A stretch of DNA of 64,000 nt from Flavobacterium sp. AG291 (lineage in GTDB: Bacteria > Bacteroidota > Bacteroidia > Flavobacteriales > Flavobacteriaceae): the NCBI RefSeq assembly GCF_003350375.1, contig NZ_QQAR01000009.1, forward strand, positions 1 to 64,000, given 5' to 3'. A model generated the notes under the pieces. The model saw nothing but the letters and a program-made list of their open reading frames with translations. It searched no databases and had not been told where the DNA came from. Positions 57,380 through 64,000 of this stretch are shown one piece after another (within the stretch, counting starts at the first letter, position 1; each line of letters opens with the position of its first letter). The position numbers were made by a program, and so were the translations under genes.

Positions 57380-57763
57380 GACTGCAAAATTACCCCATCC
57401 CACAACAACTTTACTGAAGCCGGTTTTGCAGTTAAAAAATTTACTGAAGGAGCGGTTGCAGTAAATCCATTCCCGGATAGGCTACATTACGAGAGGGGCA
57501 AATGTTAACGAATTGCGGAAAATGCAATGGCGTTAACACTCAAAAAACGTCTGACTTTTTAGTGTCGCGAAAAGTAATATTAAAAATTAGTTTGCTGGTT
57601 ATTAGTGTTTTAAAGGGTGCTAATATTACGCACGAAAATGGCGTTTTGAGAGCAAAAAGCGTAACATTAACACTTTTTTGTAGGTGTAATTTTATAGAAT
57701 TAAGAGATTCTTCACTTTGCTTCGCGCCGTTCAGAATGACAGAAAATTTTCGAAAAAAAGCAT

Positions 57764-57794
57764 AAAAAAATCCGCGGTTGTAGCCCGCGGATTT
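57764..57794 (-). terminator. Intrinsic terminator of GAPDH
   Basis: A 10-bp perfect stem (57768-57777 with 57785-57794) followed on the minus strand by a run of seven T. Confidence 0.85.
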
Positions 57795-57824
57795 AAGAGA
57801 TAAAAATCGGTTGGTTTGTATCTA

Positions 57825-59273
57825 CTAATAGTAAGTATATCTTCTAACTTTAGCGATATATTTAGCAAGGCGGATAACCTGGTGGCTATAGCCATATTCG
57901 TTGTCATACCATACGTAAAGTACTATGTTTCTGCCATCTGCGCTCACAATCGTAGCGTTGCTGTCGTAGATTGAAGGCTGTGCCGTTCCTACGATATCGC
58001 TCGATACAAGCTCGTTGTTCATAGAGTATTTAATTTGCTCAACTAGTTCACCCTCAAGGGCGTAGTGCTTCATGATCTCGTTGATTTCCTCTACTGTTGT
58101 AGCTCTTTCTACCTCAAGGTTAAGCACTACAAGCGATCCGTTTGGCACCGGTACACGGATAGCGTTAGACGTTAACTTACCTGATAATGAAGGTAATGCC
58201 TTAGCTACAGCGCTTCCTGCACCTGTTTCGGTGATAACCATGTTAAGGGCAGCAGCACGTCCGCGGCGGTATTTCTTGTGCATATTGTCAACCAGGTTCT
58301 GGTCGTTAGTATAGGCGTGAATGGTCTCCAGGTGGCCTTTTACAACACCTAAAGTGTCCTCAACTGCCTTAAGGATAGGGGTAATAGCGTTAGTAGTACA
58401 CGACGCAGCAGAGTAGATGTCTACTTCTTCAGGGTTATACTCGTTGTGGTTTACACCGTATACGATGTTTGGAACACCCTTACCAGGAGCCGTAAGTAGC
58501 ACTTTTTCAACACCTTGTGAGCTCATGTGACGACGTAGCGCCTCTTCTGTAGTGAATGCACCTGTGTTGTCGATAAGCAGGGCATTGTTGATGCCATACT
58601 TAGTATAATCGATCTCCTCAGGGTTGCTGGCAGTGATAATATGAACTGTAGTTCCGTTGATTATCAATGCGTTGTTCTCAGGGTCAGCAGTTACCGAGCC
58701 TTCAAAATCCCCATGGATCGAATCGTAACGTAGTAACGAAGCACGTTTCTCAAGTAGGGTAGCGTCGGCCTTATCACGAACTACTATCGCTCTAAGCCTT
58801 AACTGGTTACCTTTACCAATTTTGTGCATCATCTCACGTGCCAGTAGCCTTCCGATACGTCCGAAACCGTAAAGAACTACGTCTTTAGGCTGGATATTCT
58901 TGCTTTCCTTAGCGTCTTTCAGCTTGTCGATAACGAAAGCTGTCGCGTCGTTATATTTGTCATCTTCAAGGTGATACTCATACGTTAGCTTCCCGATGTC
59001 TATACGTGAAGGCGGTAAATCAAGGGCCTCGATAGCGCGTGCGATCTCTACAGAATCAAATACGTTGATTGGTTTCTGTACAAACTCACCGGCATACTCG
59101 TGCAGGTTGATGATATCGCTTACGTTCCTGTCTATCAGCTGGTTTCTGAAAAGTACAAGCTCGATTGACTTATCGTACCATAGGTCGCTTACGATTTTAA
59201 TGAATTCTACACCGGCTCTTCGCCTGTCAGCTTGAAAAGAAAGCTCTTTTTCGTATAATACATTGTTGTTCAT
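57825..59273 (-). CDS. gap: Glyceraldehyde-3-phosphate dehydrogenase, long form (482 aa)
   Basis: This enzyme oxidises glyceraldehyde-3-phosphate to 1,3-bisphosphoglycerate with NAD(P). GFGRIG is at 136-141 and catalytic Cys292 in SAASCTTNA. An extra N-terminal region of about 130 residues precedes the usual Rossmann start; this long form is known in Bacteroidota. The C-terminal WYDNEYGYS motif is intact. A minus-strand TACTTTTG -7-like element lies at 59309-59316. Confidence 0.95.
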   Translation of the reverse strand: MNNNVLYEKELSFQADRRRAGVEFIKIVSDLWYDKSIELVLFRNQLIDRNVSDIINLHEYAGEFVQKPINVFDSVEIARAIEALDLPPSRIDIGKLTYEYHLEDDKYNDATAFVIDKLKDAKESKNIQPKDVVLYGFGRIGRLLAREMMHKIGKGNQLRLRAIVVRDKADATLLEKRASLLRYDSIHGDFEGSVTADPENNALIINGTTVHIITASNPEEIDYTKYGINNALLIDNTGAFTTEEALRRHMSSQGVEKVLLTAPGKGVPNIVYGVNHNEYNPEEVDIYSAASCTTNAITPILKAVEDTLGVVKGHLETIHAYTNDQNLVDNMHKKYRRGRAAALNMVITETGAGSAVAKALPSLSGKLTSNAIRVPVPNGSLVVLNLEVERATTVEEINEIMKHYALEGELVEQIKYSMNNELVSSDIVGTAQPSIYDSNATIVSADGRNIVLYVWYDNEYGYSHQVIRLAKYIAKVRRYTYY

Positions 59274-59710
59274 GAAGATAATGTTTTAAAGGGTGTTGTT
59301 TAGTGGTGCAAAAGTATTGATTTCAAACGTTTTCGTAAAAGTTTTTTAGCAAGTTTTTTTCTTTATTTTCAAAATAGCTGTATATCAGTTAAAACAGTGA
59401 TAATAATAGTACGAGGAAATTAAGATTAGTCGTTTTTATTTATGTTTTTTCTTATTTGATTGGATTATTGAGAGTTATTCAATAAAATGTGGTTTTTATA
59501 AGTTTTTAGTTCTAATTTTTTTATTTAATTGATATTCAATTGTTAATATTTCAATAAAAAATAATATCATATTTTTGTCTTTTGTGAAATTTTAAGTCTA
59601 TTTGTGTGAAAATTTTGTTAAAACAAACAAAAATCAGTGCTTGATATTATTTTTTATGTTAAAAAATCTTTAAGTTTATGACTTGCTAAAACTTAAATCA
59701 CCTATTACCT
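59274..59710. other. AT-rich region between divergent genes
   Basis: 437 bp with no ORF worth calling. It contains -7-like octamers for both directions (minus TACTTTTG at 59309-59316 for GAPDH; plus TATTTTTG at 59570-59577 for the 1031-residue gene), but neither has a well-spaced TTG -33 element. Confidence 0.55.
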
Positions 59711-62700
59711 ATGAAAACACAATTACGCTGTCTTTTAGTGCTGCTCGGCACGTTTTTAATTTCCGTCACGGGGCACGCTCAAATTAATTACACACAAAAT
59801 TTTAATGTCGATGAAGGAGGGTGGGATGACCTTGACTTCTATGCTGATACCTTTCAGTCATGCGAAGGGCAAAGCTTAGTTGGAGAATTCTTTTATATGG
59901 ATTTTGGTGATGGTGATCTTTATACCGGAGATGCTGTAACTACTTCACCTTCATTAGGCGTTTCTAATGGTTTACCTGTTACGCTTACTTATAGCTATAA
60001 ACTTTTTGATTACTGGGACTATATACCGCTTGGTAATTTTGAATGGGGAAGTGTTACTATTGCTTATGCGACTTCATTATCAGGTCCATGGACAACTATT
60101 CACACTATTAACTCTGCAAATCATGTTGTATCTGCTGATTGTGCTGTTAAAACGGCAACTTTCACACCTGCAGCGGGTTCTCCGGTATATTTAAAAGTTA
60201 CGGGTGTTGCTGCTCAAACTTCAGATTTTATTGATGTGCTTTTTTCGATGGACAATGTTAGTCTGGTACAGCAGCTACCTGCATGTACAGGAACACCTGC
60301 TGCATCAACTGCAACATTGCTAAATGGCCCTGTTTGTAATCAGCAAAATGCTTCTATTAGTTTATTACCTGCCTATGGTGCTTCGGGACTTACTTATCAA
60401 TGGCAGGGATCTGCAAACGGAACTACCTATACAAATATTGCTGGCGCTACGAGTGCTACATTAAGTGCGCCCGTTTCGGCCGGACCTTGGTTTAGAGCAG
60501 TTGTAACATGTTCAGGAAGCGGACTGTCTACCACCAGTGCCGCTGTTCAGGCTACCAGTAGTGGTACTAACTGTACATCTTGTGCCGTTTCATTTACGAA
60601 TAATGTTGAGCCTATCACTTCAGTTGTTTTCTCTAACTTAACAAATGTTACCGATGCATCAGCGGTTGGTGCTCCTGCAATGCAGGATTTTACAGCACTT
60701 CCACCTGCAAACGTTACAACAGGTCAGGCTTACAGTTTCTCTGCTCAGGGAAATACTGATGGAAGCTTTACAACTTACATTAAGGTATATATTGATTTTA
60801 ATAAAAACGGTAACCTAAACGACCCAGGTGAATCTTTTAATATTGGAACAGTAACGAATTCAACGGGAACAGATGGTGTAACAGCGACTTCGTCTATCTT
60901 TATACCAACCAATGCGGCTACAGGTTTAACCTTAATGAGGGTGTATAAATTGTATGCTGCTTATCCTAGTGGTCCATGCGCAAATGGTGGTTATGGACAG
61001 GTTGAAGACTATCTAGTTAATATTACACAATGTACAACAGCGGCTCCTACAGCAGCAGCTACGCAAACTGTTTGCTCTAATGCTACTGTTGCTAATCTTG
61101 TTGCTACCGGAACAGCAGTTAAATGGTATAATGTTGCTTCAGGAGGTACTCCACTTGCTTCAACTACTACCTTAACTAACAACACTACTTATTATGCTTC
61201 ACAAACTAACGTATGTGAAGGTACTGCAAGGGCAGCTGTAATGGTTAACTTTACAGTGGTACCTGTAGATGATCCTGCGGATGTTACTGCATGTGTGTCT
61301 TATACACTTCCTGCATTAACAAACGGTGTTTACCGTACAGCTACTGGCGGTGGAGGTACTGTTGTCGCAGCAGGTACTGTAATAAACGCTACAACTACAC
61401 TATATGTATATAATACCGCAAACGGATGTAGTGCTGAAAACTCATTCCTAATAACTGTGAGTAACCCTGTTGCTGCTGAGCCGGATGATGTAGATGCTTG
61501 TGGCTCTTATACGCTTCCTGCGTTACCAAATGGTTCATACCATACAGCTGCCGGTGGAGGGGGTGATACACTTCCTGCAGGTACTGTTATATCGCAGACA
61601 ACGACTTTATATGCGTTTGTCGGTACTACAACATGTTTTGATGAGAATAGTTTTACAGTTACTATATACAATCCTGTGGCTGATGCTCCGGATGATGTTG
61701 TAACATGTACTGATTATGTACTTCCGGCACTTACTAATGGTGCGTATTATACACAACAGGGAGGTCAGGGAGATATGCTTGCTGCAGGTACTTCTGTAAA
61801 TGCAACTACTACATTATTTGTATATAGTGCAGACGGTGATTGTAGTGCAGAAAATTCATTTACAGTTACTGTTAACCCTTATGAGGTAGATCAGCTTGAT
61901 GATGTTGTAGTATGTTCTGAATATGCTCTTCCTGCTTTAACAAGTGGTTCTTATTATACTCAGGTTTCGGGAATGGGAGATATGCTTGCTGAGGGAGATG
62001 TAATTACAAGTACACAAACAATTTATATTTATGGTGTTTCAGAGGATAATGATGCATGTGTTGCAGAGACATCGTTCACTGTAACAGTACTTAATGCAGT
62101 TGCTGATGAATTTGAAGATGTAGTGGTATGTGATTTATATACATTACCTGAACTATCAGCTAATAATACTTATCATACACAAACAGGCGGTGCCGGAACA
62201 ACGCTACCTGCCGGAAGTGTAATTAACTCATCAATGACAATATATGTATATGCCCAGGATAGTGCCGCTACTGTATCTTGTACAGATGAGACTTCATTTA
62301 TGGTAACTGTGGAAACTCTTGAAACTCCGGAGGATGTGGTAATAATTCTTGAAAATACTGCAACTTTAGAAGATCTTGAGATCTATACTGATGTTCAGGG
62401 AACAGTAACGGTATATGCAACTGAAGATGATGCCGAAGCTGGTACTAATCCGCTTAGCCCATCTACAGAAGTTACTGATGATACTGTTTATTATGCTACT
62501 GTAACTGTGGGTGCATGTACATCGGAACCTTTTGAGGTAACAGTTGAAATCATTCTTGACAGAGAGAATTTCAATATGGTTAACTTCAGCTATCATCCAA
62601 ACCCTGTTAAAGATGTACTTAACTTAAGTTATTCTGAAAACATTACAGGAGTAGAGGTATACAGCCTTGTTGGTCAAAAAGTACTTTCAGGTAATTATAA

Positions 62701-62806
62701 CAGCAATGCAGTGACAGTAAATCTTTCACAATTGGCGTCTGGTACCTACATGGTTAAGGTAAATACTGAAAATGCTTCTAAAACAATAAAAGTAATAAGA
62801 GAGTAA
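59711..62806 (+). CDS. GEVED/Ig-like cargo protein with type A T9SS sorting domain (1031 aa)
   Basis: Signal peptide MKTQLRCLLVLLGTFLISVTGHAQ (not shown further) is followed by a beta-rich N-domain (about 25-195), an Ig-like module (197-290), a GEVED-type domain (about 295-440; YIDFNKNGNLNDPGESF, GYGQVEDYLVNI) and one Ig_7-like module. Then come five tandem modules of about 82 residues with DDV-x-C-x-Y-x-LPAL and TTTLYVY signatures, and one linker domain. The last 75 residues are a type A T9SS sorting domain: YHPNPVKDVLNL, VEVYSLVGQKVLSG, LASGTYMVKV and KTIKVIRE. Secreted or surface-attached; substrate unknown. Confidence 0.88.
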   Translation: MKTQLRCLLVLLGTFLISVTGHAQINYTQNFNVDEGGWDDLDFYADTFQSCEGQSLVGEFFYMDFGDGDLYTGDAVTTSPSLGVSNGLPVTLTYSYKLFDYWDYIPLGNFEWGSVTIAYATSLSGPWTTIHTINSANHVVSADCAVKTATFTPAAGSPVYLKVTGVAAQTSDFIDVLFSMDNVSLVQQLPACTGTPAASTATLLNGPVCNQQNASISLLPAYGASGLTYQWQGSANGTTYTNIAGATSATLSAPVSAGPWFRAVVTCSGSGLSTTSAAVQATSSGTNCTSCAVSFTNNVEPITSVVFSNLTNVTDASAVGAPAMQDFTALPPANVTTGQAYSFSAQGNTDGSFTTYIKVYIDFNKNGNLNDPGESFNIGTVTNSTGTDGVTATSSIFIPTNAATGLTLMRVYKLYAAYPSGPCANGGYGQVEDYLVNITQCTTAAPTAAATQTVCSNATVANLVATGTAVKWYNVASGGTPLASTTTLTNNTTYYASQTNVCEGTARAAVMVNFTVVPVDDPADVTACVSYTLPALTNGVYRTATGGGGTVVAAGTVINATTTLYVYNTANGCSAENSFLITVSNPVAAEPDDVDACGSYTLPALPNGSYHTAAGGGGDTLPAGTVISQTTTLYAFVGTTTCFDENSFTVTIYNPVADAPDDVVTCTDYVLPALTNGAYYTQQGGQGDMLAAGTSVNATTTLFVYSADGDCSAENSFTVTVNPYEVDQLDDVVVCSEYALPALTSGSYYTQVSGMGDMLAEGDVITSTQTIYIYGVSEDNDACVAETSFTVTVLNAVADEFEDVVVCDLYTLPELSANNTYHTQTGGAGTTLPAGSVINSSMTIYVYAQDSAATVSCTDETSFMVTVETLETPEDVVIILENTATLEDLEIYTDVQGTVTVYATEDDAEAGTNPLSPSTEVTDDTVYYATVTVGACTSEPFEVTVEIILDRENFNMVNFSYHPNPVKDVLNLSYSENITGVEVYSLVGQKVLSGNYNSNAVTVNLSQLASGTYMVKVNTENASKTIKVIRE

Positions 62807-62834
62807 ATAGTTAATTAATTGATTTGAACAGTAG

Positions 62835-62870
62835 AGACCCCGGTAGCGCCACTATCGGGGTTTCTCATTT
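62835..62870 (+). terminator. Intrinsic terminator of the GEVED protein gene
   Basis: A 9-bp stem with one G-T pair (62837-62845 with 62853-62861) and a moderate T-rich tail. Confidence 0.65.
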
Positions 62871-62896
62871 ATATATTTAAGTAATAAAGTAAGCAC

Positions 62897-62925
62897 AAAA
62901 AAAGAGCGGCATTGCTGCCGCCCTC
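62897..62925 (-). terminator. Intrinsic terminator of the metalloprotease gene
   Basis: A GC-rich stem (62906-62911 with 62916-62921, TTGC loop) followed on the minus strand by a run of seven T. Confidence 0.78.
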
Positions 62926-63008
62926 CATCAATTAATCACCTACAGGATTTTAACAGTCTGTATCCATCACTATGATCTTTGCTGCTAAAACACGAACCCT
63001 GTTTGCCT

Positions 63009-64000
63009 TTATTCTTTAATGAATTTCAGGGTTTTGGTTTTTCCTTCCCTGTTTAGTTTTAAAATATAGATTCCCTGGCTTAATGCTGAAATATCAATAT
63101 TTAACGCATCTTCAAAAGTTATGTTTTTACTGATAATTGATTGTCCAAGCGTGTTGTAAATCTCATAACTTCCTGTTACGCCTGTTAAATCGGACGTTAT
63201 GTTAAGAACATCTCTTGCGGGGTTCGGATAGATATTAAGCCCCTGTAATTGGTTGTTGTTCAATCCTGCGGTTGGTGCCTGGCAAGCATCAGATGTTATA
63301 AGTGTTCCTCTGCGTTGCGCATTTTGGAGTGTAGCCCACATTCTCTCTTTCTGGTTTTGTGTAAATATGCTTTTACATTCATCTGGCGTATAGTCCATGT
63401 AATTCTCAATCATGTCAAAACCGGGATCATCCGGACAGGAATCTACAGGTTCGCAGCTTATATTCATAGCAATAGCAGTAGGGGTGTCTTCACAATAATC
63501 AGTGGCTGTACAGTCTTCGCCATCCCCCCAAATATGTCTGAGTCCAAAAAAGTGTCCCATTTCGTGAACTGCTGCACGGCCTTTGTCCATTCCCGGAATG
63601 TAAATACCTTCAGGCGCAAGGTCGGATGATCCAAAACACTTGTAGTACATGGTTACACCGTCGTTTTCAGCATACGATTCTGCACCTTCAAGACCTTCAA
63701 GACCCGATCCTTCCGGAAAGAATGCATAGCCGCCAACGCCATAAAGATCGCCACCAAAATTACAAACCCATATGTTGATGTATTTTTCAGGGTCCCATTG
63801 TGTTTCAGGCTTTAGTTGTGTTTCTATAGCTGTCATTCCCCAGCTGACTTTGTTACGGTATATGCGGTCAATACCATTGGTAGGGTTGCCATCAGGATCG
63901 CGTTGGGCGAGGCAGAATTCAATTTCAGTGTCCGTTCCGGCATTGCCTTCTACATATCCCGGGGAGTCTAATAATCTTCTGAAATCGTTGTTGAAAATAG
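63009..64000 (-). CDS. M43-family (cytophagalysin-like) zinc metalloprotease with T9SS type A domain, 3' part
   Basis: The 5' end is outside the window: the frame stays open from 63836 (an internal Met) to the right edge, reading IEFCLAQRDPDGNPTNGIDR and IYRNKVSWG before it. The catalytic motif HEMGHFFGLRH (63534-63566) is the M43 zinc site (HExxHxxGxxH). NYMDYTPDECKSIFTQNQKERM is the Met-turn region. The C-terminus is a type A T9SS sorting domain (IYPNPARDVLNI, YEIYNTLGQSIISK, LSQGIYILKLN, KTLKFIKE). A secreted protease, likely used to digest external protein. Confidence 0.93.
   Translation of the reverse strand, partial: IFNNDFRRLLDSPGYVEGNAGTDTEIEFCLAQRDPDGNPTNGIDRIYRNKVSWGMTAIETQLKPETQWDPEKYINIWVCNFGGDLYGVGGYAFFPEGSGLEGLEGAESYAENDGVTMYYKCFGSSDLAPEGIYIPGMDKGRAAVHEMGHFFGLRHIWGDGEDCTATDYCEDTPTAIAMNISCEPVDSCPDDPGFDMIENYMDYTPDECKSIFTQNQKERMWATLQNAQRRGTLITSDACQAPTAGLNNNQLQGLNIYPNPARDVLNITSDLTGVTGSYEIYNTLGQSIISKNITFEDALNIDISALSQGIYILKLNREGKTKTLKFIKE

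Larger units (their letters stand above)
56987..57824. other. Long intergenic region rich in repetitive elements
   Basis: 838 bp without a convincing gene. 57001-57100 is AT-rich and probably holds the promoter of the cassette. 57180-57380 is made of repetitive pieces (a TCTGCGTAATCCACG type element, then two orientations of the CGCAATGACAGAACG element). 57502-57660 repeats GTTAAC/GTGTTA-like strings, and 57711-57740 has a GCGCCGTTCAGAATGACAG element. Two open frames here (57190-57408 minus, 57502-57765 plus) read through these repeats and are not supported as genes. Confidence 0.7.

Noticed and set aside
57190..57408. Minus-strand ORF of 72 codons
   Set aside because: It reads straight through dispersed repetitive elements and has no protein-like composition.
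57502..57765. Plus-strand ORF of 87 codons
   Set aside because: It covers repeat-like intergenic DNA (GTTAAC strings and a CAGAATGACAG element) and ends inside the GAPDH terminator area.
3..64000. tRNA or rRNA genes
   Set aside because: No cloverleaf or rRNA-like stretch was recognised in the gaps.

Overview
The window is a chromosomal piece of a Bacteroidota bacterium, most likely a Flavobacteriaceae member close to Flavobacterium. The evidence is type IX secretion (T9SS) parts and cargo (PorP/SprF-like proteins, gliding-associated type B and type A C-terminal sorting domains), giant repeat adhesins, low GC, few Shine-Dalgarno sites, and two promoters of the Bacteroidota TTG / TAnnTTTG form.

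Layout. (1) 1-12405 (+): the end of a collagen-like repeat protein (with a one-base slip in the repeats), a 2165-residue lectin/Ig-repeat protein, a small type B sorting-domain protein, a PorP/SprF-like protein and an OmpA-family protein, forming a surface adhesin/export module. (2) 12474-18934 (mostly -): beta-carbonic anhydrase, both methylmalonyl-CoA mutase subunits with a ParE/RelE-type toxin-antitoxin pair between them, an FtsB-like protein and uridine kinase. (3) 19054-25615: a GH13 protein that has lost its catalytic residues, two tandem degenerate P-loop paralogues, a LuxR-type two-component pair and peptide chain release factor 3. (4) 25804-41040 (+): a second surface module with two paralogous secreted proteins, a 2624-residue calcium-repeat/Ig-repeat protein with a type B sorting domain, and again PorP/SprF and OmpA-family genes. 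(5) 41300-47566 (+): three periplasmic chaperone/prolyl-isomerase genes, a MoxR ATPase and two paralogous small membrane proteins. (6) 47851-52953 (+): two different aconitases in tandem. (7) 53076-56986 (-): an AT-rich three-gene cassette encoding a CD-NTase-like nucleotidyltransferase, a single-chain E2-E1-JAB protein and a DUF6602-like putative PD-(D/E)XK nuclease. Copies of a repetitive element lie on both sides in opposite orientation. (8) 57825-64000: long-form GAPDH, a type A T9SS cargo protein and the 3' part of an M43-family metalloprotease.

The most interesting system is region 7. It looks like a ubiquitin-like-conjugation (type II) CBASS anti-phage operon in compact form. The nucleotidyltransferase ends in glycine, the E2 Cys, candidate E1 Cys and JAMM residues are all on one polypeptide, and the effector position is held by an unusual nuclease-like protein with no recognisable SAVED sensor. 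Functional statements here come from motifs read by eye; no database search was run.
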